Shown: positions 1-7,273, counted from the first letter of the stretch. The stretch is DNA of 15,415 nt from an uncultured bacterium (GCA_938036745.1 CALHWG010000002.1:1-15415), one strand, 5' to 3'. Numbers and translations are program-made. Notes: generated by a model from the letters alone, not told the origin.

Positions 1-1
1 T

Positions 2-1042
2 TGGGGTGAGCTAAAATCACAATCATCAAATTGGCAAGTTGTGCGAGTTTTTTTAAAAAATGGTGAAGAAAAATACATTGATCGCAAAAAAAATGACCAC
101 TCAGATATTGTGGCGGCGGCGCAAATTCTGGTTCGAAAACTCCCTTTTCCACTTCGTAATTTTGCGTATATTCCGCGCGGTGCTTTAGTGATTTCTAAAA
201 AGCCAATCGAGCGAGCCCGCATTTCGCGTGAAATTGCTCTTTGGGTTTCGAAGAATATCAAGCCGAAGCCAGTTTGTTTAACTATGGAACCAGATTGGAA
301 CAGCGGTGAATTTGACTTGCGTGACGGCTGGAGAAGCTCAAAAAACACAATTTTAATTCCACGAACTTTAATCCTTGATTTAACGCAAAATGAAGATGAA
401 TTACTCGCCAAAATGAGTAAAAAAACGCGACAATACATTCGAAAAAGTGGTGGAGAAGTGCGAGTTCGGCAGTTGTTTTCGAAAGAAGAAATTGATCGTG
501 CGTTGCAAATTTACACAGAAACTGCCAAAAGGGCAGGGTTTGCGATCCATTCGAAAGATTATTATCACGAACTTTATAAAAAAATGGGCGAAAATTCACC
601 AATTTTTGGAGCTTTTATTGAAAGAGAGCAGGGTGAATTTGTTGAAAAAGGTAAGAACCCTAATATTTCTGAAGAGTATAAGGCTGCTGAAGAACGCTTG
701 GCGGGAAAACTTAAAAATCAAGAAATGGTGGCATTTTTATGGTTTGCTCAAAGTGATGATGTGGCGTTTGAACTTTATGGCGGAGTAACTGAGGCGGGGC
801 AGAAATCACGAGCAAATTATGTTTTGAAATGGATTGCAATTATTGAAATGAAAAATCGTGGAGTTAAGCGATATGATTTTAACGGCCTTTTAAATGATGG
901 AATTTCAAAATTTAAAGCTGGTTTTGCAAATCACGAAGATTTATTGGTTGGCACACTAGATTTTCCGATTTCGAAAACATATTTTATCTGGAACTCATTT
1001 TTGCCAACTGCTAAAAAAATTGTTCGAAAATTCAAAAAATAG
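2..1042 (+). CDS. FemAB/FemX-type peptidoglycan interpeptide bridge aminoacyltransferase, 5'-truncated
   Basis: FemAB-family enzymes use aminoacyl-tRNA to add amino acids to the peptide stem of lipid II, building the peptidoglycan cross-bridge at the cytoplasmic face of the membrane. The frame is open to the window edge and begins WGELKSQSSNW, which matches the early FemAB motif (Q..eWg..K...gW). The gene therefore starts upstream, and the GTG at 41 is internal. Family features follow: a YIPRGAL segment near the N-terminus, a central MSKKTRQYIRKS helix, a GAF-like acetyltransferase fold, and AFELYGGVTEAG with NYVLKW and YDFNGL near the C-terminus, as in the second GNAT-like domain. The C-terminus is very basic (KKIVRKFKK). 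A lysine/glutamate-rich stretch at about codons 213-240 looks like a loop between strands. A clear terminator follows. Family assignment is good; which amino acid is added cannot be read from the sequence. Confidence 0.85.
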   Translation, partial: WGELKSQSSNWQVVRVFLKNGEEKYIDRKKNDHSDIVAAAQILVRKLPFPLRNFAYIPRGALVISKKPIERARISREIALWVSKNIKPKPVCLTMEPDWNSGEFDLRDGWRSSKNTILIPRTLILDLTQNEDELLAKMSKKTRQYIRKSGGEVRVRQLFSKEEIDRALQIYTETAKRAGFAIHSKDYYHELYKKMGENSPIFGAFIEREQGEFVEKGKNPNISEEYKAAEERLAGKLKNQEMVAFLWFAQSDDVAFELYGGVTEAGQKSRANYVLKWIAIIEMKNRGVKRYDFNGLLNDGISKFKAGFANHEDLLVGTLDFPISKTYFIWNSFLPTAKKIVRKFKK

Positions 1043-1057
1043 GGAAGTGAGAATATA

Positions 1058-1090
1058 AAAATTCGCTCAAATTGAGCGAATTTTATTTTT
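1058..1090 (+). terminator. Rho-independent terminator of the femX-like gene
   Basis: An 11-bp stem (1058-1068 with 1074-1084, core ATTCGCTC/GAGCGAAT) with a 5-base loop is followed by a T-rich tract (TTTTATTTTT), starting 15 bases after the stop codon. Confidence 0.85.
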
Positions 1091-1092
1091 TG

Positions 1093-1119
1093 AAAACAAA
1101 AAGGTCAGCTTCTGCCGAC
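1093..1119 (-). terminator. Rho-independent terminator of the small membrane-protein gene
   Basis: Read on the minus strand, GTCGGC (1119-1114), loop AGAA, GCTGAC (1109-1104) forms a 6-bp stem with one G-T pair, followed by CTTTTTGTTTT. It lies 10 bases beyond the stop codon at 1129 and faces the femX terminator, so the two transcription units converge. Confidence 0.7.
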
Positions 1120-1128
1120 TTGAGGAAA

Positions 1129-1503
1129 CTAGTATGTATTTTTATCTTTAATATAAATAACTATCATTAAGATTGTGAATACCAGCATTGTTATATTAGG
1201 TATGATATTTCTATATATAAACGAAAACTCTATTTTGTATATAAATCCTAATATAATTGATATACTCCATAGTAGATTATTTATCTTCAAAAATATATCA
1301 ACTTTTGGACCTATGATGAGATGCTTGTCAAATATTTTATTAGCAGCTAGTATCACGAATGATACTGCGACTATTATTACAGTAAGAATCTTATTCACTT
1401 CTGTAATCAATGAAATAGTATTCTCATCTGAGAAAGTAATAAAAATTATAGCAAAGAGAATAATAATTAAAGCTACAGCGATACGCTTACGTAATGTGAC
1501 CAT
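1129..1503 (-). CDS. Hypothetical four-span membrane protein
   Basis: I do not recognise this 124-aa protein. It has four hydrophobic segments, at about residues 8-26, 37-55, 74-93 and 99-118, a basic start (MVTLRKR) and a short charged C-terminus (KDKNTY), so it is a small integral membrane protein. A longer frame reaches a TTG at 1560, but that TTG sits in a consensus promoter (-10 TATAAT at 1557-1552), so it should not be transcribed. The ATG at 1503 has ACGAGG 12 bases upstream and is chosen. The gene stands alone with its own promoter and terminator. It is richer in A+T than its neighbours and has no TTCGAA, unlike most left-hand genes, which hints at later acquisition. Function unknown. 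Confidence 0.7.
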   Translation of the reverse strand: MVTLRKRIAVALIIILFAIIFITFSDENTISLITEVNKILTVIIVAVSFVILAANKIFDKHLIIGPKVDIFLKINNLLWSISIILGFIYKIEFSFIYRNIIPNITMLVFTILMIVIYIKDKNTY

Positions 1504-1551
1504 AATATAATAAAACCTCGTTTCTAAAGAACTATTTATTAAATCATTACT

Positions 1552-1579
1552 ATTATACAATTTTTAAGATAAAAGTCAA
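1552..1579 (-). promoter_or_regulatory. Sigma70-type promoter for the small membrane-protein gene
   Basis: On the minus strand, TTGACT (1579-1574), a 16-base spacer and TATAAT (1557-1552). Transcription should begin near 1545, leaving a leader of about 40 bases with ACGAGG before the ATG at 1503. The -35 box lies 16 bases from the -35 box of the divergent tsaD promoter. Confidence 0.75.
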
Positions 1580-1595
1580 TAGGTACTCTTAAAAA

Positions 1596-1624
1596 TTGAC
1601 CAAACTTGCAAAAAGTAGTAAAAT
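1596..1624 (+). promoter_or_regulatory. Leaderless promoter of tsaD
   Basis: TTGACC (1596-1601), a 17-base spacer and TAAAAT (1619-1624). The predicted transcription start (about 1631) coincides with the ATG at 1632, so the mRNA should have essentially no 5' leader. No Shine-Dalgarno sequence precedes the ATG. Confidence 0.75.
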
Positions 1625-1631
1625 GGTAGTT

Positions 1632-2720
1632 ATGAAAATCTTAGGAATTGAAAGCACTTGTGATGAAACTGCCGCGGCCGTGGTGGAGTTTGATACGAGT
1701 AAAATTTCTCGTGAAAGCTCACCAAAGCTAAAACTGCTTTCAAGTGTAATTCATTCGCAAATTGACATTCATGCGCAATTTGGCGGAGTGATTCCAGAGG
1801 TGGCGGCGCGTTCACATATTGAATACGCTAACCCTGTTGTGCGAGAAGCACTTTCGAAAGCAGGGATTTCCTTTAAAGATTTGGATGGAATCGCTGTTTC
1901 TTATGCGCCTGGTTTGGTGGGTTCGTTGTTGGTTGGCACGCTTACGGCACAAACTTACGCTCGAATTTTTAATAAACCGTTTTACCCGATTCATCATGTT
2001 GAAGCGCACATTTATGCGAATTTTCTAAACGAGGAGCCACCGAAATTTCCATTTTTAGCATTAGTGGTTTCAGGTGGGCATTCACAAATTGTATTATTTA
2101 AATCGCACGGAAATTACCAAATTTTAGGAGAAACTCAAGATGACGCAGTTGGTGAGGCTTTCGATAAAGTTGCAAAAATCCTTGGCTTATCGTATCCTGG
2201 CGGCCCTGCAATTTCAAAAGCAGCGTTAAGTGGCAATTCTTCAAAATATAAATTGCCAAAAGCTCGCTTAAAAGGGAAGTATAATTTTAGTTTTTCGGGA
2301 TTAAAAACAGCAGTTTTGCGTGCAGTTCAAAAAGAGGTTGGCGTAGATTTTAACTTTCCATCTTTCGAATTGGCGGCAAAATTAAACGAACAGCAGAAGA
2401 ATGATTTCGCTGCGAGTTTTCAAAAAACAGCTGTTGAAACTTTAGTCGATAAGCTTGAGCTTGCGGTTGAAGATTTTGCACCAACAACTGTTGTGATTGC
2501 GGGCGGTGTAGCAGCGAATTCAGCTTTAAGAGAGGAATTGATTAAGAGAGTTTCGAAAAAACTGCCAAACCCTATAATTTTCACTCCGCCGGAACTTTGC
2601 ACCGATAATGCTGCGATGGTGGCAACTTTGGGTGCTTTTCAAGCTGTGCTGAGTGAACCGCAAAATCCGCTTGAGCTTGAAGTAAAACCGTCGCTTTCGA
2701 TGAGTGATTCAAATTGGTAA
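1632..2720 (+). CDS. tsaD: tRNA N6-adenosine threonylcarbamoyltransferase TsaD
   Basis: TsaD transfers the threonylcarbamoyl group from threonylcarbamoyl-AMP to A37 of tRNAs that read ANN codons, working with TsaB and TsaE. The 362-aa product has the ASKHA-type N-terminal ILGIESTCDET, the metal-binding pair H122 and H126 in HHVEAH, VSGGHSQ, DDAVGEAFDKVAK, FSFSGLKTAV, GGVAANSALR and the C-terminal ELCTDNAAM with D325. A TTG-initiated frame reaches 1596 but overlaps the -35 and -10 boxes, so the ATG at 1632 (MKILGIES) is the start. Family length is about 340 residues, so this copy is complete and slightly long, with extra residues in the N-terminal loop (about 22-34). It is monocistronic and ends in a terminator. 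tsaB and tsaE are not in the window. Confidence 0.97.
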   Translation: MKILGIESTCDETAAAVVEFDTSKISRESSPKLKLLSSVIHSQIDIHAQFGGVIPEVAARSHIEYANPVVREALSKAGISFKDLDGIAVSYAPGLVGSLLVGTLTAQTYARIFNKPFYPIHHVEAHIYANFLNEEPPKFPFLALVVSGGHSQIVLFKSHGNYQILGETQDDAVGEAFDKVAKILGLSYPGGPAISKAALSGNSSKYKLPKARLKGKYNFSFSGLKTAVLRAVQKEVGVDFNFPSFELAAKLNEQQKNDFAASFQKTAVETLVDKLELAVEDFAPTTVVIAGGVAANSALREELIKRVSKKLPNPIIFTPPELCTDNAAMVATLGAFQAVLSEPQNPLELEVKPSLSMSDSNW

Positions 2721-2750
2721 ATAATTTTCAAAAAATGTTAGAAATAAAAT

Positions 2751-2781
2751 AACCCTCAAATTTCTGCGGGTTTTGTTTTTT
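2751..2781 (+). terminator. Rho-independent terminator of tsaD
   Basis: AACCC (2751-2755) pairs with GGGTT (2768-2772), with a 12-base loop, followed by a T-rich tract to 2781. The stem is short but well placed 30 bases after the tsaD stop. Confidence 0.6.
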
Positions 2782-2803
2782 GATGACCTTTCTAAAGGAA
2801 AAC

Positions 2804-2829
2804 AAAAAACCGCCCAATTTTGAGCGATT
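2804..2829 (-). terminator. Rho-independent terminator of rpsT
   Basis: On the minus strand AATCGCTC (2829-2822) pairs with GGGCGGTT (2815-2808), including two G-T pairs, and a run of T follows. It lies 17 bases beyond the rpsT stop codon. Confidence 0.7.
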
Positions 2830-2846
2830 TTCGAAAATGTATCAAA

Positions 2847-3101
2847 TTAAGCAAGTTTTACGCCAGCTTTTTTTGCAGCAGCGGCAAGAGAAGCTTTGCG
2901 GCGAGCAGCTGTGTTCTTCTTGATAAGACCTTTTTTAACAGCTTTGTCAAGTTCGCTTTGTGCTTTTGAAAGGCTTTTTGCACTTGGTTCAGCAACAAAA
3001 GCTTTAACTGCACCTTTGATATCTTTTTTAATTCCAACGTTGCGTTCGCGTCGTTTTGCGGTTTGTCGCATTCGCTTTACAGCAGATTTAATAATTGGCA
3101 T
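2847..3101 (-). CDS. rpsT: 30S ribosomal protein S20
   Basis: S20 is a primary 16S rRNA-binding protein of the small subunit. The 84-aa product has the expected basic three-helix character: MPIIKSAVKRMRQTAKRRERN at the start, KKDIKGAVKAF, an AQSELDKAVKKGLIKKNTAARRKASLA stretch and an Ala/Lys-rich C-terminus. Length agrees with the usual 80-90 residues. The ATG at 3101 is preceded by AAGGA, 5 bases upstream, a normal Shine-Dalgarno site, in contrast to the leaderless genes nearby. It is transcribed alone from a strong promoter divergent from the 737-aa gene, and ends in its own terminator. Confidence 0.95.
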   Translation of the reverse strand: MPIIKSAVKRMRQTAKRRERNVGIKKDIKGAVKAFVAEPSAKSLSKAQSELDKAVKKGLIKKNTAARRKASLAAAAKKAGVKLA

Positions 3102-3142
3102 TTAATTCCTTCTTTTAGGTTGTTATTTACAATTCAACATCG

Positions 3143-3171
3143 ATTATACATTATTTCGAAAGAAAAAGCAA
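3143..3171 (-). promoter_or_regulatory. Promoter of rpsT
   Basis: On the minus strand TTGCTT (3171-3166), a 17-base spacer and TATAAT (3148-3143). The leader is about 35 bases with AAGGA before the ATG. The spacer contains a TTCGAAA copy. Confidence 0.75.
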
Positions 3172-3188
3172 GTATTTCAAATAAACTG

Positions 3189-3217
3189 TTGACATTTCAT
3201 TGCGATTATGCTAATAT
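3189..3217 (+). promoter_or_regulatory. Promoter of the 737-aa gene and truB
   Basis: TTGACA (3189-3194), a 17-base spacer and TAATAT (3212-3217). The leader is about 34 bases, with AGGA at 3246-3249 before the ATG at 3258. Its -35 box is 17 bases from the -35 box of the divergent rpsT promoter. Confidence 0.75.
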
Positions 3218-3257
3218 AGAGCTATAAATTATAAAAATAAACAATAGGATTCAATAA

Positions 3258-5471
3258 ATGTCAAAAAATAATGCTCAAGAGCAGATTATCGCAAAATTGA
3301 AAGAATCAGAGAGTATTTTGATTGCGGTAAATGATAACCCAAGTGTTGATGAGCTTTCTTCAGCATTGGCTTTAACGCTCGCAATTAATAATTCTGGCAA
3401 GCATGCGACGGCGGTTTCAAGCGGTAAAATGCCCGACGCGCTAGCTTTTTTGCGCCCAGAAAAAACTTTCGAAAATTCGGTAGATTCTTTGCGTGATTTT
3501 ATTATTGCTTTAAATAAAGAAAAAGCTGATCATCTTCGTTATAAGCTTGTTGGCGATCATGTGAAAATTTTTATTACGCCATATCGCTCAATTATTTCTG
3601 AAAAAGACCTTGAATTTGAACAGGGTGATTTTAACATTGATTTTGTGCTGGCTTTAAATGTTGAAAGCCAAGATCGCCTTGATGGGGCTTTGGCGGCGCA
3701 CGGGCGAATTTTTCATGATGCTTCAGTTGGAATTTTAACTGTTGGTGAAAACCAAACGAATCTTAACGGAACTCACTGGCATGCCGAAAACGCCAGTTCT
3801 TTGAGTGAAATTTCTGTTCAAATTATTGAATCCCTTGGAAAGAAAAATCTTACTCAACCAGTCGCAACTGCTCTTTTGACTGGAATTGTTGCTGAAACTG
3901 ATCGCTTTTCGAATGCAAAAGCTACGGCTGAAGTTATGAGCCTTGCAGCAAAACTTATTTCATCTGGCGCCGACCAGCAACTTGTAGTTTCAAAAATCCG
4001 TGAAGCTGAAGAAAAAGCGGGCGAATTTGCTGTGCAAAAAAATGCTAAAATGGAAGAAGCTTTAGAAGAAATTTCGAACGAAAAAGAAAAATCGAGTGAA
4101 AAATCTTCTTCAAAGAAAGAGCAAAAGCGTAACGGTGCATTTGTAATTGCACATGAAGAAGCTAAAAATGAAGCAGAAAAAGCTAATTTTGAAAATTCAC
4201 AAAATCAAGCCGAAGACGAACTTGAAGAATCTTTAAATAAACTAAAAAATATTAATAAACCAGAAAATACTTTTGCTGAGCTTGAAAAAGTTGAAGCTCC
4301 TGAGCAAAATCAAGAACTTGCGCAAGAAAATTCGAACGAAGATATTTTCGAAAATCCAAGTGAAAATCTTGAAAATGAACAAGTTCAAAATGAAAATTTA
4401 GTTGAAGAGAACTCGGCACAAAATATATCAGAAAACCAAGAAACTCCGGCTGAACAAAATATTTCAATCCCAACTCCCGAAAACACTCAACCACAAACTT
4501 TCGAAACTATTGAATCTCAAACTGCTCAACCAGAAGTTGCGCCAGTTTTCGAACAACAGAATCCAGCTGAAACTCCTACTCCTTCAGAATTTAATCATCC
4601 TGAAAATACGCAAGGCTTGGTTGAGGCGCCAGTTCAAAATTATGCACCAGAAATTCCAGTGCCAAGCGTGCCTTTCGAAAATCCAAATGCATTTATTGCG
4701 GAAACTCCAGTTCAGGAGCAAGTTTTTGAGCCAGCTCGCCAAGTTGATATTTCAATCCCAACTCCCGAAAACACTCAACCACAAACTTTCGAAACTATTG
4801 AATCTCAAACTGCTCAACCAGAAGTTGCGCCAGTTTTCGAACAACAAAATTCAGCTGAGACTTCTACCACTCAAGAGATTCAAACTCAAAATGTTCAGCC
4901 AGCGCAAAATCAGGGCGATGAATATTATCACCCAGCCGAAAATGCTCAAATTGCAAGTGGTTTGATGGGCGCTCAGCCTTATGAGCCAAGTGGAATTTCT
5001 CGTGGAGAAAACTCTGCAGCAACTTCAAATCCACAAAATAACGATTATGTTTTAAGCCATGGTAAAGTTCAAAATGCGGTTTATGAAGAGTCACAGGCGA
5101 ATGAGAATTTTATTCCTGAAACTCAGCCTTACGCTCAAGCTACACCAATTCAGCCGCTTTCAAATTTTGAATCAAGTAATCCGATTTCGAATGAACAATA
5201 TGCGCAGACTTTGCCACAAAATAATTTTGAAAGTCAGCAAACTTACTCGACTGAAAATCCTGCACAAAATTCGAATGATTTTGCAATGCCAATGCCACCA
5301 GCTATGCCAGATTTTAGCTCGATGCCAATGCCGCCAGAAATTCCAGCTTTTGATTTTATTCCAAATCCAGCGGAGCAACCTGCAATGGGCACCGAAAGCA
5401 GTAAAAATAAAGTGATGACCGACCAAATTTATCCTAACGATCCTTCGCAATTCAGAATTCCAGGAATGTAA
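3258..5471 (+). CDS. Degenerate DHH-phosphoesterase-like protein with long disordered Glu/Asn/Gln/Pro-rich tail
   Basis: Residues 1 to about 250 resemble the DHH domain of NrnA-type phosphoesterases, which degrade short RNAs or nucleotide second messengers. LIAVNDNPSVDELSSALAL (21-39) lines up with the first metal motif (H..PD.D..GS), THWHAENASSLSE (170-182) with the W...ass..e segment, and TDRFSNAKATAEVMSLAAKLISSGAD (212-237) with the FrN.nt....a..L...Ga region. Key residues are altered: N25 and S29 replace the usual His and Asp, and the DHH signature reads FHDAS (150-154), so catalysis is doubtful. Residues 260-737 are low-complexity, rich in E, N, Q, P and S, and should be disordered; they contain a perfect repeat (about 401-434 and 497-530) and Met/Pro-rich motifs near the C-terminus. 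No signal peptide or membrane span. AGGA precedes the ATG by 8 bases. The stop is one base before truB. Confidence 0.7.
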   Translation: MSKNNAQEQIIAKLKESESILIAVNDNPSVDELSSALALTLAINNSGKHATAVSSGKMPDALAFLRPEKTFENSVDSLRDFIIALNKEKADHLRYKLVGDHVKIFITPYRSIISEKDLEFEQGDFNIDFVLALNVESQDRLDGALAAHGRIFHDASVGILTVGENQTNLNGTHWHAENASSLSEISVQIIESLGKKNLTQPVATALLTGIVAETDRFSNAKATAEVMSLAAKLISSGADQQLVVSKIREAEEKAGEFAVQKNAKMEEALEEISNEKEKSSEKSSSKKEQKRNGAFVIAHEEAKNEAEKANFENSQNQAEDELEESLNKLKNINKPENTFAELEKVEAPEQNQELAQENSNEDIFENPSENLENEQVQNENLVEENSAQNISENQETPAEQNISIPTPENTQPQTFETIESQTAQPEVAPVFEQQNPAETPTPSEFNHPENTQGLVEAPVQNYAPEIPVPSVPFENPNAFIAETPVQEQVFEPARQVDISIPTPENTQPQTFETIESQTAQPEVAPVFEQQNSAETSTTQEIQTQNVQPAQNQGDEYYHPAENAQIASGLMGAQPYEPSGISRGENSAATSNPQNNDYVLSHGKVQNAVYEESQANENFIPETQPYAQATPIQPLSNFESSNPISNEQYAQTLPQNNFESQQTYSTENPAQNSNDFAMPMPPAMPDFSSMPMPPEIPAFDFIPNPAEQPAMGTESSKNKVMTDQIYPNDPSQFRIPGM
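4459..4558 (+). repeat. 100-bp perfect direct repeat, copy 1
   Basis: This segment is identical to 4747-4846, offset by 288 bp (96 codons, in frame). Similarity continues with some mismatches for roughly another 20 bases. It encodes a segment beginning ISIPTPENTQPQTFETIESQ in the disordered tail. Identity at silent positions points to a recent duplication or gene conversion. Confidence 0.97.
4747..4846 (+). repeat. 100-bp perfect direct repeat, copy 2
   Basis: Identical to 4459-4558, in the same frame of the same gene. The 188 bp between the copies encode different Pro/Glu-rich sequence, so this is a spaced rather than a strict tandem duplication. Recombination between the copies would delete 96 codons without shifting the frame. 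Confidence 0.97.
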
Positions 5472-5472
5472 A

Positions 5473-6153
5473 ATGGCGTTTTTCGAAAACGATAGCGGGC
5501 GAATCTTAATTGATAAGCCCGCTGGAATTACCAGCTTTGGCGTGGTCGCTAGAATCCGTCGCATTCTTAAAGATGAATTTGGTAAAAAAGTTAAAGTTGG
5601 CCACACTGGTACGCTTGATCCTTTTGCGACTGGGCTTTTAGTTTTGCTTTACGGCAAGGAAACTAAAAATGCAATGAGCCTTACCAAGCTTGATAAAGTG
5701 TATGAGGCGGAATTTACACTTGGGCAAATTTCCAGCACGGGCGATCCTGAAGGCGAGATTTCGAAATGTGAGAATTTTGAAATTCCAACTTTTGAACAGA
5801 TTGAAAAAGAAATTAAAACTAACTTTTTAGGTAAAATTGAACAAACTCCGCCAGCTTTTAGCGCAATAAAAATTGATGGCAAGCGTGCTTATGATTTGGC
5901 ACGAAAGGGTGAGAATTTTGAAATTCCTAAACGCACGGTTGAAATTTTTGATTTCGAAATTTTAAGTTATAATTTTCCAATTTTAAAAATTCGCACGCAC
6001 GTTTCAAGTGGAACTTATATTCGTTCGCTGGCAGAAGATTTGGGTAAAAATTTGGGTTGCGGTGCGTTTTGCTCACAGCTTCGGCGCACAAAAATTGCTG
6101 ATTTCGACATTTCGAAAGCTAAAAAGCTTGAAGATTTTGGAATTTTAGATTAG
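5473..6153 (+). CDS. truB: tRNA pseudouridine(55) synthase TruB
   Basis: TruB isomerises U55 in the T-loop of tRNAs to pseudouridine. The 226-aa product has ILIDKPAGITSF (motif I), the catalytic motif VGHTGTLDPFATGLL with D49, KVYEAEFTLGQISSTGDPEG, QTPPAFSAIKIDGKRAYDLARKGE and SSGTYIRSLAEDLG. It is shorter than the E. coli enzyme (about 314 residues): the core is complete but no PUA-like C-terminal extension is present. The ATG lies one base after the stop of the upstream gene, and AGGA in the last codons of that gene provides the ribosome binding site 7 bases away, so truB is probably co-transcribed and translationally coupled. Confidence 0.95.
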   Translation: MAFFENDSGRILIDKPAGITSFGVVARIRRILKDEFGKKVKVGHTGTLDPFATGLLVLLYGKETKNAMSLTKLDKVYEAEFTLGQISSTGDPEGEISKCENFEIPTFEQIEKEIKTNFLGKIEQTPPAFSAIKIDGKRAYDLARKGENFEIPKRTVEIFDFEILSYNFPILKIRTHVSSGTYIRSLAEDLGKNLGCGAFCSQLRRTKIADFDISKAKKLEDFGILD

Positions 6154-6156
6154 TTT

Positions 6157-6185
6157 TTGCTTATCTTGCCAAAAAATGATATAAT
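6157..6185 (+). promoter_or_regulatory. Near-leaderless promoter of orn
   Basis: TTGCTT (6157-6162), a 17-base spacer and TATAAT (6180-6185). The ATG of orn at 6193 is 7 bases after the -10 box, so transcription should begin at or beside the start codon. No Shine-Dalgarno sequence is present. It starts 3 bases after the truB stop. Confidence 0.75.
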
Positions 6186-6192
6186 TTAAATA

Positions 6193-6741
6193 ATGAAAAA
6201 CGCAAAAATTCTTTGGATTGATTTAGAAATGACAGGTCTTGAACCTAAAAAAGACCGAATTTTAGAAGTTGCGGCAATTGCAACAGATTGGGGTTTTAAT
6301 GAAATTGCCACTTTCGAAAGTGCTGTAAAAGTTGAAAATGAAATTCTCGAAAGCCGAATGGTTGGCGATTTTTGGGATACTTTTAGCGAAACGCGCGATG
6401 CTTTAAAATTACAAAATTCTCGTGCCACAAAAAATTCACAAGAAGTTGAAGCAGATTTAATTAAATTTATAGAAGAAAATTTTGCCGAAGAACTTTCGAA
6501 AGGTGAGAAAATTCTTTTGGGAGGAAATTCAATTCACCAAGATCGCCGATTCATTCGTGAAGAATGGAAAAATCTTGAAAAAATGCTGCATTATCGAATG
6601 CTGGATGTTTCAGCGTGGAAAGTTGTGATGAGCGCCAAATTTAAACGTGTTTTTGCTAAGCCCGAAAACCATCGTGCGCTAGATGATATTCGTGGTTCGA
6701 TTGAAGAGTTGAAATTTTATTTAAAAAAGGTAAAAAAATAA
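6193..6741 (+). CDS. orn: Oligoribonuclease (DEDDh 3'-5' exoribonuclease)
   Basis: Orn degrades RNA fragments of two to five nucleotides, the last step of mRNA decay, and clears linear dinucleotides such as pGpG. The 182-aa product carries all DEDDh residues: D10 and E12 in WIDLEMTGL, D117 in GNSIHQDRRF, and H160 with D165 in HRALDDI. YRMLDVS (134-140) is also typical. Length matches the family (about 180). The start codon is set by the leaderless promoter. The stop codon overlaps the next ATG by one base (TAATG), so it forms a two-gene operon with the 141-aa unknown gene. A degenerate DHH protein, a family often substituting for Orn, is encoded 0.7 kb upstream. Confidence 0.95.
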   Translation: MKNAKILWIDLEMTGLEPKKDRILEVAAIATDWGFNEIATFESAVKVENEILESRMVGDFWDTFSETRDALKLQNSRATKNSQEVEADLIKFIEENFAEELSKGEKILLGGNSIHQDRRFIREEWKNLEKMLHYRMLDVSAWKVVMSAKFKRVFAKPENHRALDDIRGSIEELKFYLKKVKK

Positions 6742-7166
6742 TGGATCAAAGTGAAATTAAAGATTTTTTGCTGAATTTTGATGCGGCAGAAGTTCGAAAA
6801 GATGAGGAAAATAAACTTGAAATTTTTGAAGTTAATTTTGATAAATTAGAAAAAAATTGGCAAGAAAAAATGGCTGGTGAGCTTGGCGATTTTGAGCGTG
6901 AAACTGGTGAAAAGATTCTTTCGAAAATTGCAGAAAGTGAAGAGCCAAAAGCAATTTTCGCAATTATTCACGATGGTTCAAAACCTTTAAAAGTTGAAAT
7001 AAAAACAGGCGCGCAGCTTGCTCGAATTTTGCGTGAAAAAGAAAGTGTAGTGCCTTCGAAGTTGATGAGCGAGCGTGAGTGGAATTTGATTATTGGCCAA
7101 GGACAAGTTTCGGCTGAAGAATTGCGAGATTTGTTTCGCTTGAGTTATCGCTTGGTTTGCGAGTAA
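6741..7166 (+). CDS. Hypothetical 141-aa cytoplasmic protein coupled to orn
   Basis: I do not recognise this protein. It is acidic in its first two thirds (many Glu and Asp, predicted mostly helical), followed by a more ordered part with AIFAIIHDGSKPLKVEIKTGAQLARILREKE and a C-terminus EWNLIIGQGQVSAEELRDLFRLSYRLVCE. No signal peptide, membrane span or catalytic motif is evident. The ATG overlaps the orn stop by one base, with AAAAGG 10 bases upstream, so translation is likely coupled to orn. The TTCGAA frequency and codon use match the neighbouring native genes. A role linked to RNA turnover can only be guessed from position. Confidence 0.75.
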   Translation: MDQSEIKDFLLNFDAAEVRKDEENKLEIFEVNFDKLEKNWQEKMAGELGDFERETGEKILSKIAESEEPKAIFAIIHDGSKPLKVEIKTGAQLARILREKESVVPSKLMSEREWNLIIGQGQVSAEELRDLFRLSYRLVCE

Positions 7167-7273
7167 AATATATTTTGTAGTTTCTCTTTTAGATAGAAAA
7201 TAACCTTGCAAATATGACTTGATATTCAGTAGTATAAAAGCAATTTGAGTTCGTACACCTTATAACAACCGTA

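Noticed and set aside
41..1042. Alternative genetic code (UGA as Gly, as in some Patescibacteria)
   Set aside because: All core genes are complete in the standard code, with no need for in-frame TGA readthrough.
1175..1510. Plus-strand frame opposite the small membrane-protein gene
   Set aside because: The minus strand has a near-consensus promoter, ribosome binding site and terminator; the plus frame has none of these.
1504..1560. TTG start extending the small membrane-protein gene by 19 codons
   Set aside because: The extension lies within or upstream of the -10 box, before the predicted transcript start, and the ATG at 1503 has a ribosome binding site.
1596..1631. TTG start extending tsaD by 12 codons
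   Set aside because: The TTG is the -35 hexamer and the extension spans the -10 box; homologues begin at MKILGIESTCDET.
4459..4846. CRISPR or tandem-repeat array
   Set aside because: There are only two 100-bp copies, in frame within one coding sequence, with no regular spacers.
4402..4965. 187-codon plus-strand frame inside the 737-aa gene
   Set aside because: It is an out-of-frame shadow in low-complexity DNA, with Lys/Leu/Gln-rich nonsense composition and a repeat inherited from the real frame.
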